From DSQK01 sp964550175 (GTDB lineage Archaea > Nanobdellota > Nanobdellia > Woesearchaeales > ARS49), in the NCBI GenBank assembly GCA_964550175.1, contig CAZJXP010000001.1:1-64000 (forward strand): a stretch of DNA of 64,000 nucleotides, read 5' to 3'. The translations under genes and the position numbers were made by a program. The notes beneath the pieces were generated by a model that did not search any database, was not told the DNA's origin, and worked only from the letters and a program-made list of their open reading frames with translations. Shown one piece after another: positions 24,302-32,468 of the stretch. Numbering within the stretch: the stretch's first letter is position 1; each line of letters begins with the position of its first letter.

Positions 24302-27300
24302 ATGGAAGATAAAAACCTTGTTACCCGTCGAGAAACGCCCTTTGAGGCGGCGAAAGTAGAGGCAATTCTCAACCCGACAGTCAAGAAATGGTTCTTCAAC
24401 CGCTACCCGAGCTTCAGCCTGCCGCAGCTGCACGCCGTCATCCCCATCCACCAGCGCGAAAACATTTTGGTTTCTGCTCCCACTGGCGCCACAAAGACGC
24501 TCACGGGTTTTCTCGCGGTCTTGAACGAGCTTGTCGATGCGGCCGAAAAAGGGGCATTGCAGGACAAAGTGTACGCAATCTACATTTCTCCGCTGAAAGC
24601 TCTCAATAACGACATCCAAAAGAACCTCGTAGAGCCGTTGCAGGAAATCGAAGCGATCGCGGGCAAAAAGCTCGGCATTCGCGTCGGCGTAAGAACGGGC
24701 GACACGACGCAGTCAGAAAAGTCAGCCATGCTCAAGCGACCGCCGCACATCCTCATCACAACGCCAGAGAGTTTGGCAATTGTCTTAAGCTCAACGAAAT
24801 TCAGCGAATACTTGAAGGCCGTCGAATGGTGCATCATCGACGAAATCCACGCGCTCGCGGAAAACAAGCGCGGCGTTCATTTGTCCCTGTCTATGGAACG
24901 ATTGCAGCACCTCGCGGGGCATATGTGCCGCGTCGGCTTATCTGCGACCGTCGCGCCCCTCGAGGCCGTCGCGCAATTCCTCGTCGGCACGAACCGCGAA
25001 TGTGCCATCATCGATGTCCAATTCCTGAAATCATTCGATTTCAAGGTCATTTCTCCTGTGCCTAATTTGATTGACGTCACGCACGGCGAGATGCATCAGA
25101 AGATGTATGAACTGCTCGACACGCTGATCCAGGAGCACAAAACAACGCTCATTTTTACGAACACGCGCGCCGCGACCGAGCGCGTCGTCGACCATCTGAA
25201 GCACAAATTCCCATCTCGGTACTCGGAGAACATCGGGGCACACCATGGTAGTTTGTCGAAAGAGATGCGATTGCGCATCGAGGAACGGCTTCGCAAAGGC
25301 GAGCTCAAAGTTGTTGTTTGTTCCACTTCGCTCGAGCTAGGATTAGATATCGGCTACATCGACTTGGTGGTCTGCATCAGCTCGCCGAAGTCAGTCGCGC
25401 GATTCTTGCAGCGCGCCGGACGTTCAGGCCATCGACTGCACCAGACGGTCAAAGGCCGCATCCTTGTGATGGACCGTGACGACCTTGTCGAATGCGCCGT
25501 TTTGTTGAAGTCCGCGATGGAAAAGAAAATCGACCGTCTGCACATTCCCTCCAACGCGCTTGACGTGCTCGCGCAGCAGATTGATGGCATGGCGCTCGAA
25601 CAAGTGTGGGAAGAAAAGGAGCTGTTCGCGCTCGTCAAGCAGAGCTATTGTTATCGAGATTTGAAGCGCGAGGATTTCACGCAGATTCTTGATTATCTGG
25701 CTGGCAAATTCGTCGAGCTCGAAGACAGGCACATCTACGCGAAAATCTGGCGCAACGAAGGCAAAATTGGCAAGAAAGGAAAGCTCGGACGCGTCATTTA
25801 CATGACGAACGTCGGCACGATTCCGGACGAGAGCTTCATCACCGTCAAAATCGGCGACCAGACCGTCGGCACGCTTGACGAAGGGTTCCTCGAGCGCATG
25901 AAGCCCGGCGACGTTTTTCTTCTGGGTGGCGAGACGTACATGTTCAAGTTCTCGCGCGGAATGGTCGCGCAAGTGACAGCCTCAGCTAATCGTCCGCCAA
26001 CCGTTCCGTCGTGGGCGTCAGAAATGCTGCCGTTGAGTTTTGATTTGGCGAACGAAATTGGGGCGTTTCGGCGCGCGATGGCCGAGCGCTTCCTCGCGAA
26101 AGAGCCCAAGAAAACCATCATGGGCTGGCTGCATACCTACATGCTCATCGACGAGAACGCCGCGGAAAGCATCTACGCCTACATGCAGGAACAGTACGAC
26201 TATTGCGGCAAGCTTCCCAACGACAAGCAAATCATCATCGAATACGTGAACGACGGCGTCGGCAACAAGATTATTTTCCACTCTCTTTTTGGCAGGCGCG
26301 TGAACGACTGTCTTTCTCGGGCAATCGCCTACGTTTTGGCGAAAACCGAGCACAAGGATGTTGAATTAGGGATTAACGACAACGGGTTCTATCTTGGCGG
26401 CGACCGGACGACGAGAGTATTGCTTGCGCTGAAGATGATCAAAGAAGACAAGCTGCATCCGATCCTGAATGCGGCCATCGACGGCAGCGAAGTGTTCAAG
26501 CGCAGGTTCAGGCACTGTGCGACTCGCGCCTTCATGATACTGCGCAACTATATGGGGCACCAGAAGCGTGTGGGCAGACAACAAGTGAGCTCGATGATTT
26601 TGATGTCCGCGTTGAAGCGCATCGACACGAACTTCGTCATTCTCAAAGAAGCCCGCCGCGAAGTGCTCGAGGACCTGATGGACATAGAAAGCACCGCTAA
26701 AGTGATTCAAGGCATCAACAACGGACGCATCAAGGTCGTCGAGATGGACACGAAGATCCCGTCGCCTTTTGCTTTTAATATTGCGTTGCAAGGGCATCTC
26801 GACGTCATGAAGATCGAGGACAAGCACGAATTCTTGCGACGGATGCACGCGATGGTGCTGGCCAAGATCGCGGGCAAGACGCCCGAAGCGGTCGACGCGA
26901 AGGAATTCATCGAACGCGGACGCGGACAACGGAATGAATTGCGGGAGATGCTCAAGAAAGAGGCCTGGAATCTGAAACGGGTGCCCCGCTTTGTCAAGGC
27001 CGAGCTGATCAAGATTATTGACGGCGAACGCACGGACATCGACCCGAAGTTCCTTGAAGGAATAACCACGTATAAAAAAGAGATTCAGGCAAACTGGCCG
27101 GAAGAACTGCGGACGTTTTTGTTCACGGTTTTGGACGACTTGAAGTCCGGCGAGTTCTCGTACAACCAGTTCTGGGACGAACAGGCAGCCCAACAGCAGC
27201 TCGAGAATGAGGATTTGCAACGCACGCTCGTCGACCAGCTGACGATTTCTGCCCGCAAAGTAAAGCTCGATCCGCTGATTCGCAACGACCTGTACCGGTT

Positions 27301-27433
27301 GATTGAGGGGGAAAAGAATGTACGTTCTGAAACGCTCGAGTGGCTGAAGAACTTCTACAACAAGCCCGTGCATAAGGCGTGGGAGGACACTATCGCGAAG
27401 TTCCTGCAGAAGAAGTGGGTTGAGATACGGTAG
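24302..27433 (+). CDS. lhr: Lhr-type large ATP-dependent helicase
   Basis: 1043 residues. Superfamily 2 core: motif I APTGATKT (~52-59), IYISPLKAL (Ia), TTPESL, the DEIH box in WCIIDEIHAL, GLSATVAPLEA (III), then the second RecA domain with IFTNTRAATERVV (IV) and QRAGRSGHRL (VI). After residue ~400 come the winged-helix and Lhr-specific domains, ending KFLQKKWVEIR. Lhr enzymes unwind DNA/RNA hybrids and repair intermediates. In motif I the usual Gly before Lys is Thr (GATKT). The ATG follows AATTATTTTACAT closely and may be leaderless. It overlaps the convergent next gene by 44 bases. Confidence 0.9.
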   Translation: MEDKNLVTRRETPFEAAKVEAILNPTVKKWFFNRYPSFSLPQLHAVIPIHQRENILVSAPTGATKTLTGFLAVLNELVDAAEKGALQDKVYAIYISPLKALNNDIQKNLVEPLQEIEAIAGKKLGIRVGVRTGDTTQSEKSAMLKRPPHILITTPESLAIVLSSTKFSEYLKAVEWCIIDEIHALAENKRGVHLSLSMERLQHLAGHMCRVGLSATVAPLEAVAQFLVGTNRECAIIDVQFLKSFDFKVISPVPNLIDVTHGEMHQKMYELLDTLIQEHKTTLIFTNTRAATERVVDHLKHKFPSRYSENIGAHHGSLSKEMRLRIEERLRKGELKVVVCSTSLELGLDIGYIDLVVCISSPKSVARFLQRAGRSGHRLHQTVKGRILVMDRDDLVECAVLLKSAMEKKIDRLHIPSNALDVLAQQIDGMALEQVWEEKELFALVKQSYCYRDLKREDFTQILDYLAGKFVELEDRHIYAKIWRNEGKIGKKGKLGRVIYMTNVGTIPDESFITVKIGDQTVGTLDEGFLERMKPGDVFLLGGETYMFKFSRGMVAQVTASANRPPTVPSWASEMLPLSFDLANEIGAFRRAMAERFLAKEPKKTIMGWLHTYMLIDENAAESIYAYMQEQYDYCGKLPNDKQIIIEYVNDGVGNKIIFHSLFGRRVNDCLSRAIAYVLAKTEHKDVELGINDNGFYLGGDRTTRVLLALKMIKEDKLHPILNAAIDGSEVFKRRFRHCATRAFMILRNYMGHQKRVGRQQVSSMILMSALKRIDTNFVILKEARREVLEDLMDIESTAKVIQGINNGRIKVVEMDTKIPSPFAFNIALQGHLDVMKIEDKHEFLRRMHAMVLAKIAGKTPEAVDAKEFIERGRGQRNELREMLKKEAWNLKRVPRFVKAELIKIIDGERTDIDPKFLEGITTYKKEIQANWPEELRTFLFTVLDDLKSGEFSYNQFWDEQAAQQQLENEDLQRTLVDQLTISARKVKLDPLIRNDLYRLIEGEKNVRSETLEWLKNFYNKPVHKAWEDTIAKFLQKKWVEIR

Positions 27434-28166
27434 TTCTGCGCACCTTATTCGAATCGTAAACTGGCTTCACGGAAGGATCGTGCGGAGCCACGAAATAGAT
27501 GCGCAACGGGAATTCGTTAAGCGTTTCCCCCGTGCTAAACCGGTAGGAGAGCCGTTCGAGCGCTTTTCTCGTCAAACGCTTGATGTCGCTGTCGCGCGTC
27601 ACGATGCCGGTCGGATTTCCGGTAAGACATCGGTAAATGGCGACTGTGACGAGCGATTCGTCTCCTTTCAAGTCCACTTTTGTCTTTTTCGTCTCGGACG
27701 GAAGCCATTTGTATTTCGCGTTCGGAGCGATATTGTCAACCTGTCCGCAGATTTCTTTGCCGAAACCGTCATCAGGCACAGTCAGTATTTTGCGCCTTGC
27801 GCATTGGAGAATCGTGTAGGATGCCTCGAAAATGCCGTTGAACAAGAATCTTTTCTCTTCTGTCGACTCGTCATCCTTCTTTTTTGAGCTGTTGAGGAAT
27901 TTTCGTTTGTTCTCGAGGATGCTGTGCGAACGCACCATCTCATCGAGAATTGATTTCGTGGTGTGGACATTCGGGTGCTGCCACCAGGTGAGTTCCTCCT
28001 CATAGCCATTGATGCACGTTTCGAGCTCGGGCAGTTTCAGCTGGGTATATGAGTGCGCTCCGAACATTTTTTCGTACCAATCTTTGCATTTGTGGTGCAG
28101 TATTCCATCTGACAGAAGGCAGGCTTCCTTTGCGAACAATTCCTGGCGCCCATCGGTCAAATCCAT
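27390..28166 (-). CDS. Hypothetical soluble protein, possibly PIN-like
   Basis: 258 residues. No firm family. The C-terminal third has VAIYRCLTGNPTGIVTRDSDIKRL, which resembles the strand-Asp region of PIN-like nucleases, preceded by an Asp-containing GDESLVTVA strand. The middle holds a Lys/Asp/Glu-rich linker (SSKKKDDESTEEKR). The last ~15 codons are antisense to the helicase gene. PIN assignment is a guess; a structure prediction would decide. Confidence 0.6.
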   Translation of the reverse strand: MDLTDGRQELFAKEACLLSDGILHHKCKDWYEKMFGAHSYTQLKLPELETCINGYEEELTWWQHPNVHTTKSILDEMVRSHSILENKRKFLNSSKKKDDESTEEKRFLFNGIFEASYTILQCARRKILTVPDDGFGKEICGQVDNIAPNAKYKWLPSETKKTKVDLKGDESLVTVAIYRCLTGNPTGIVTRDSDIKRLTRKALERLSYRFSTGETLNEFPLRIYFVAPHDPSVKPVYDSNKVRRTTVSQPTSSAGTSR

Positions 28167-28217
28167 GATGAATTTTTCACGAAGGGGCTTTTTAAATGTT
28201 ACTCGTCGAAAGAATGA

Positions 28218-29075
28218 TTACTGCCGGGAGATAGTCTCTGCGCGCATTTCCCCTTGTTCGTTCACGATTCTCGATTCCTTGAGGTCCTGCATCGCGTCTT
28301 CGGCGAGGCTTCTGAGCTGATCTTTGGTCATGTTGCCGGTAGCGAGCTGCCGCATCCAGTCATGCATGTCGTCATCGGAGTAACCCTGCGACTTCAACGC
28401 GCGGACGACGCGCGGATGTTTGGTTGCGAATCTGTCCGACATCTTGTTGATGAACTTATCGTCTTTTTCCAGGTTTTCATCCATGAATCGGTCGCTTGTC
28501 ATTTCGTTCATTTCCATCTTCATGGCGCGCGAGACTTTCGCGTGCTGCAATCGCTTCACGAGCTGGCGTTCGCGAGTCGCGCCTTTCGTAGTGACTTCCA
28601 CTGCGCCTTCACCCACGGCGACGTCTGAGTCTTCATCAGTGACCGTGACCGTGAATCCAGTGCCACGGACGCTTGCCGTTAATGTGGATGTTTCAACTTG
28701 ATAGTTTGCTATGCCGCCGAGCTTCAATAGTCTTGACCACGTCTGTCCTGAAGTTTGTTCAAGACTCAGCGTTCGTTCTGCGCTTGAACCAGTATCTTTG
28801 ATTTCTACTTCCGTGTTTTCTGATAGCCGCAAGACCGCGCTGTCATAGAAGTGGATCTCCGCGCTTGATGCGGCATCGGTCTTGATAATGTCTCCAACCA
28901 TTAACGATATTCCTTCATTCGCTTTCTCGCCGTTCACCCAAACCATGCCTTCAGCGACATCTAAGACTGCGATTGCTGCGGTTGGCGTGATTGAAGGCGT
29001 CGTGACGGTTTCCTTTACTGTTGGGGTGGCGCAGCCAAGCAAGAGAAAAACTAAGGCTGCAAGCCACACTTTCAT
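28218..29075 (-). CDS. Lipoprotein with FecR-like domain
   Basis: 285 residues. Lipobox LLLGC at residues ~16-20 after a hydrophobic start, so probably lipid-anchored outside. A FecR-like beta domain (~35-165) has GDIIKTDAASSAEIHFYDSA, LRLSENTEVEI and SVRGTGFTVTV followed by GEGAVEV. The C-terminal ~110 residues are helical, Met/Asp/Lys-rich (NEMTSDRFMDENLEKDDKF). FecR domains in bacteria sense outer events or bind; here no sigma-factor partner exists, so the role is open. A repeat copy lies directly upstream. Confidence 0.82.
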   Translation of the reverse strand: MKVWLAALVFLLLGCATPTVKETVTTPSITPTAAIAVLDVAEGMVWVNGEKANEGISLMVGDIIKTDAASSAEIHFYDSAVLRLSENTEVEIKDTGSSAERTLSLEQTSGQTWSRLLKLGGIANYQVETSTLTASVRGTGFTVTVTDEDSDVAVGEGAVEVTTKGATRERQLVKRLQHAKVSRAMKMEMNEMTSDRFMDENLEKDDKFINKMSDRFATKHPRVVRALKSQGYSDDDMHDWMRQLATGNMTKDQLRSLAEDAMQDLKESRIVNEQGEMRAETISRQ

Positions 29076-29122
29076 GGATTTTCGATAGCTATTGAGCTAT
29101 AAAATGATTATGCACGTCCAAG

Positions 29123-29215
29123 TTAAGCTTTTTACCGCCCCGTTTAGATGCGTTTCGGCCATAATTGAAATTAAACTAGAGCCAACGAAACAAAAACGGC
29201 CGGCGCGAGCCAACG
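29123..29215 (+). repeat. Dispersed repeat copy
   Basis: GTTAAGCTTTTTACCGCCCC at 29123-29142, then a diverged interior with CGGCCATAATTG and GAGCCAACG. Confidence 0.65.
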
Positions 29216-29260
29216 TAAAGGACTTCTTAGGCTATTTTCCGCCATTATCCCGACGATAAC

Positions 29261-29270
29261 CTTTATATAC
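29261..29270 (+). promoter_or_regulatory. TATA box for the 29321 gene
   Basis: CTTTATATAC about 55 bases before the ATG; leader of ~30 bases carries AAAGAGGTGATTTG. Confidence 0.6.
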
Positions 29271-29320
29271 CTCTCCCGCTCAAATGTGTCTAAGCTATTA
29301 TCATTAAAAGAGGTGATTTG

Positions 29321-29554
29321 ATGGCGAAGAGTGGATCAAAGTGTGCTTGTGGACCTGCGAATTTTATCTGGATGATTGTCGCGGTCATAATGATGGGCGT
29401 CGGCCTCTGGTTCTTGGTTGGCGGCATCCGTGCGCAATGGGGCGACGCGGCTACCTGGCAAATGGTTTTGGTCTGGTATGCGCTCGGCTTCCTGATTCTT
29501 GGCATGGGTAAGATGTTCAAGAGAAAGGCATTGTGCGCAACCTGCAGCTGCTAA
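29321..29554 (+). CDS. Small two-helix membrane protein with terminal cysteine motifs
   Basis: 77 residues. The start is the ATG with the GAGGTG site 5 bases upstream; a TTG one codon earlier is less likely. CACG near the N-terminus and CATCSC at the very end flank two membrane helices (WMIVAVIMMGVGLWFLVGG and MVLVWYALGFLILGMG). Both cysteine motifs should face the same side and could bind metal or form a disulfide. Strong promoter and T-rich terminator suggest high expression. Function unknown. Confidence 0.72.
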   Translation: MAKSGSKCACGPANFIWMIVAVIMMGVGLWFLVGGIRAQWGDAATWQMVLVWYALGFLILGMGKMFKRKALCATCSC

Positions 29555-29586
29555 GAAACTTCTTTTTATTTCTTTTTTATTTTATT
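29555..29586 (+). terminator. T-rich terminator
   Basis: A T-rich run broken by A and C, directly after the preceding stop. Confidence 0.5.
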
Positions 29587-29598
29587 ATGTGATTAACC

Positions 29599-30768
29599 AT
29601 GCCCGCGTTCACGCTCACAGACTCCAAAAAATATTTCTATCTCCGAACGGGAAAATCGCTCCGAAGCATCGCGGAACTTTCTAAATCGCTTGATTCTATT
29701 CCCGATGACGTGTTCAACTTCCATGTGAACTCTGAGCGCAACGACTTCGCCAGCTGGATAAAGGATGTGTTCAACGAGTCCAGCCTTGCGGCCGCGATGC
29801 GCAAGAACCCGACCCGCAAGCAAACAGGAGTGTTACTGAAGCGATTTCTCGCAAAAGGACACTTTGTGCACGAAGTTGTGATTGTCGGTGGCGGAATAGC
29901 GGGCATGAGCGCGGCTCTTTATGCTGCGCGCGGACGGCTGGACTACGTGATTCTTGCTTCGGACTTCGGCGGCCAGATGAACGTCTCCGGCGAAATCGAA
30001 AACTATCCCGGCATGGCGCACACCAATTTCGCGGAGTTCCAGGACAAGTTCCGCGAACAGATGCAGGCAAACAAAATAGAGTTAACGGATGAGACGGTTC
30101 AGAAGATCGTCAAGCTGAATGACGGGCACTTCCTTGTTTCTACCGACAAGCATAGATATGAATCAGAAACGGTAATCATTTGCTCAGGCGCGCGGGCGCG
30201 AAGGCTGAACGTGCCGGGCGAAGCGGAATATGAGAAGAAAGGATTGACATTCTGCCACGTCTGCGACGGCCCATTGTTCAAAGGCAAGGACGTCGTGGTG
30301 ATTGGCGGCGGGGACGCCGCACTCGAAGCGGCTGCCGGAATGCTGCGCATCGCGCGAAAATTGTGCGTTGTCACGACCAACCCTGCGATGAAAGGGCATC
30401 AGTATCTTCTTGAGCGCGTCGTCGGGCAGCCGCATGTCGAAATTGTCGCGAACGCGAAAACGGTCAAGATTGTTGGCGAGAAGTTTGTAACAGGGGTTGT
30501 CGTTGAGCAGCAGGGGAAACAACGAACGCTGGCAGCCGAAGGGGTTGTTGTTGAGATTGGGCGAGTTCCTAATACTGACTTTGTCAAAGGGCTGTGCGCA
30601 ATTGATGACGACGGTCACATCAAGGTTGACAAGGACATGCAGACTTCTGTTCCAGGCATCTTCGCCGCTGGCGACTGCGCCGACGGGCATGAGTATCAGT
30701 ACGTCATTTCTGCAGGACAGGCGGTTACTGCGTTGCTTAAGGCGTCACGATATTTGAATCGACGTTAA
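29599..30768 (+). CDS. Thioredoxin reductase-like flavoprotein with N-terminal DUF5752 domain
   Basis: 389 residues. The N-terminal ~85 residues match the DUF5752 pattern (FYLRTGKSLRSIAELSKSL, HVNSERNDFASWIKDVF). From ~93 it is a standard low-Mr thioredoxin reductase: FAD motif VVIVGGGIAGMSAALYAA, active-site CHVC (in FCHVCDGP), NAD(P) motif VVVIGGGDAALEAA and the closing FAD motif PGIFAAGDCADG. It passes electrons from NAD(P)H to thioredoxin-fold partners. HRRxxxR-type NADPH-selecting residues are absent after the second motif (VVTTNPAMK), so cofactor preference may not be NADPH. The fusion is unusual; a second reductase is at 55706. Confidence 0.88.
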   Translation: MPAFTLTDSKKYFYLRTGKSLRSIAELSKSLDSIPDDVFNFHVNSERNDFASWIKDVFNESSLAAAMRKNPTRKQTGVLLKRFLAKGHFVHEVVIVGGGIAGMSAALYAARGRLDYVILASDFGGQMNVSGEIENYPGMAHTNFAEFQDKFREQMQANKIELTDETVQKIVKLNDGHFLVSTDKHRYESETVIICSGARARRLNVPGEAEYEKKGLTFCHVCDGPLFKGKDVVVIGGGDAALEAAAGMLRIARKLCVVTTNPAMKGHQYLLERVVGQPHVEIVANAKTVKIVGEKFVTGVVVEQQGKQRTLAAEGVVVEIGRVPNTDFVKGLCAIDDDGHIKVDKDMQTSVPGIFAAGDCADGHEYQYVISAGQAVTALLKASRYLNRR

Positions 30769-30775
30769 GTTATTC

Positions 30776-30803
30776 TAGAATAATAAAGAAATAAAAAAGA
30801 GAA
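30776..30803 (-). terminator. T-rich terminator of the minus-strand gene at 30807
   Basis: On the minus strand the sequence is CTTTTTTATTTCTTTATTATTC, directly beyond the stop. Confidence 0.45.
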
Positions 30804-30806
30804 TGC

Positions 30807-31190
30807 TTACTTGAGGTACAGTCGCATCTTGCCGTACTGCGATGTGTTCAACGCGAGGCAGGCGTTACCGTTGCTGCCTTCCCGGGTCCAGCCGTCCTTG
30901 CCCACCGGCGTGACGCTTGTGCCGGCGAACATCTCCTTGCAGTCGATCCGGTACATGGTCGCCGCGGTAGGCTTGATTTTGAGAGTGCCTTCGTACAACA
31001 CTCGTTCGTGCTTGTCGCCCGGCGCGAGCTCGATGATTCTGCGTTCTGTTCCGGTGTATTCTTCCTCGCCGCCACGGACGCGTTCGTCCTGTGCGGTCCA
31101 CTTCAGAACCCCTTCGATTGTCGTAAGCTTCCTGTCGTTCAGCTGACGCATTATGTCCGTCAATGATAATTCGGTCTTCACTTCACTCAT
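30807..31190 (-). CDS. Hypothetical soluble protein
   Basis: 127 residues. The N-terminus MSEVKTELSLTDIMRQLND is helical and the rest looks beta-rich with many short strands (TERRIIELAPGDKHERVLYE, MYRIDCKEMFAG). Two cysteines only. No family recognised. A minus-strand TATA-like TTTTTAAACATTG lies in the 31191-31292 divergent spacer shared with the thioredoxin-like lipoprotein. Confidence 0.65.
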   Translation of the reverse strand: MSEVKTELSLTDIMRQLNDRKLTTIEGVLKWTAQDERVRGGEEEYTGTERRIIELAPGDKHERVLYEGTLKIKPTAATMYRIDCKEMFAGTSVTPVGKDGWTREGSNGNACLALNTSQYGKMRLYLK

Positions 31191-31292
31191 TCAACATCCC
31201 TCCATACTATGATTTGAAAGTTCCGAGAACCCTTTTTAAACATTGCGACATAATCCATTAAGCTTTTATATTGTTTCAATGAATGTAACGTA

Positions 31293-31754
31293 ATGGCGAT
31301 GCGTATGAAACTCTCAATATGGGTTTTATTCTCTATTCTCATTTTTATATCTGCCTGCGCGCCCGCAACTCGGATGGAAGAAACTTCGAAGCAGGCGCCG
31401 GCTATTTTCGTTGATACGGCCACAAAGTATCTCGAATACTCTGATGAGGGGTTTGCCGAAGCGCAGGCGGCAGGAAAAATAATTTACCTGGAATTCTCCG
31501 CCGGCTGGTGCCCGGAATGCAGGCGACTTGACCCATTAATCAGAGAGTCAATCCGTAACCTCAATAACCCTGAAGTCGTGGCGTTCCAGGTCGATTATGA
31601 CAATTCCGCCGATCTGCAGCGCAAATACGGGGTAATTTACCAGCATACGCACATCATTCTGAAAAAAGACGGCGCTGTGAGCTGGAAATCACTCGATGCA
31701 AAATGGAGCGATGAGCTCTTCATTTCTGAAATATCAAAAGCAGGAGATGACTGA
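31293..31754 (+). CDS. Thioredoxin-fold lipoprotein
   Basis: 153 residues. Hydrophobic start and lipobox FISAC (residue ~22), then a thioredoxin fold with WCPEC active site in FSAGWCPECRRLDP, followed by VAFQVDYDNSADLQRKYGV and the THIILKKDG strand. The usual cis-Pro before that strand is Thr-His here (QHTHIIL), so redox properties may differ. The TGA is immediately followed by the ccdA ATG. With CcdA it forms an exported thiol-reduction relay: cytoplasmic reductant, CcdA, then this protein outside. Confidence 0.85.
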   Translation: MAMRMKLSIWVLFSILIFISACAPATRMEETSKQAPAIFVDTATKYLEYSDEGFAEAQAAGKIIYLEFSAGWCPECRRLDPLIRESIRNLNNPEVVAFQVDYDNSADLQRKYGVIYQHTHIILKKDGAVSWKSLDAKWSDELFISEISKAGDD

Positions 31755-32468
31755 ATGGCTGACTTGACACTTGGCATCGCGTTTATCGCGGGCATATTCT
31801 CGTTCCTTTCACCGTGCGTGCTGCCCCTGGTTCCGGCGTTCCTGAGTTACCTCGCGGGAACGAGCGTGTCCGACATCCGCGAAGGAAAGCCCGTTCGGTT
31901 GAAGCTGTTCATCAACACCGTGCTGTTCGTGCTCGGCTTTGCAGCGGTTTTCTCGCTTATCGGCGTGCTGCTCAGCAGCGTGCTTGCGTCTGTCGCGTAC
32001 GACGCCCGCATCTGGCTCGCGCGCGTAGGTGGCGCCATCATTATCCTGTTTGCATTGTATTTACTAAAGCTCATCAAGCTTCCATGGCTTGAACGCGAGC
32101 ACAAACTTAAGGTGTTCAAGTTCAGTAACAGCTACGTTACTTCGTTTTTGTTCGGCGCGGCGTTCGCGGCAGGCTGGACGCCTTGTGTAGGGGCTGTGCT
32201 CGGAAGCGTGCTGACGCTCGCGATCACGAATCCTGCGTCCGCGTTTCCGCTGCTCTTCGCGTACACGCTCGGCTTGGGGCTTCCGTTCCTCGTTGTCGGC
32301 TTGTTCACTTCGCAGGCAACCGGCATCATCGCGAAAGCAGGCAAGTGGCTGGTCTACTTCAACTATATTGTCGGCGTGCTGCTGCTGATTCTCGGCGTGC
32401 TCGTGTTCACGAACCAATTGTCTTTAATTGCGAACTTCGATTTTTTCAACACGTTCTTGCTGTCATGA
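31755..32468 (+). CDS. ccdA: CcdA/DsbD-type membrane electron carrier
   Basis: 237 residues, six membrane helices. The redox pair is the Cys in FLSPCVLPLVP (helix 1) and in GWTPCVGAVLG (helix 4), as in CcdA and the DsbD core. It moves reducing power from cytoplasmic thioredoxin to thiol proteins outside the membrane. Zero spacing from the lipoprotein gene upstream and an ATGA overlap with the gene downstream make this a single module. Confidence 0.93.
   Translation: MADLTLGIAFIAGIFSFLSPCVLPLVPAFLSYLAGTSVSDIREGKPVRLKLFINTVLFVLGFAAVFSLIGVLLSSVLASVAYDARIWLARVGGAIIILFALYLLKLIKLPWLEREHKLKVFKFSNSYVTSFLFGAAFAAGWTPCVGAVLGSVLTLAITNPASAFPLLFAYTLGLGLPFLVVGLFTSQATGIIAKAGKWLVYFNYIVGVLLLILGVLVFTNQLSLIANFDFFNTFLLS

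Noticed and set aside
27440..27470. tRNA-like TTCGAATC sequence
   Set aside because: No acceptor or anticodon stem can be drawn around it and it lies inside a minus-strand coding region.
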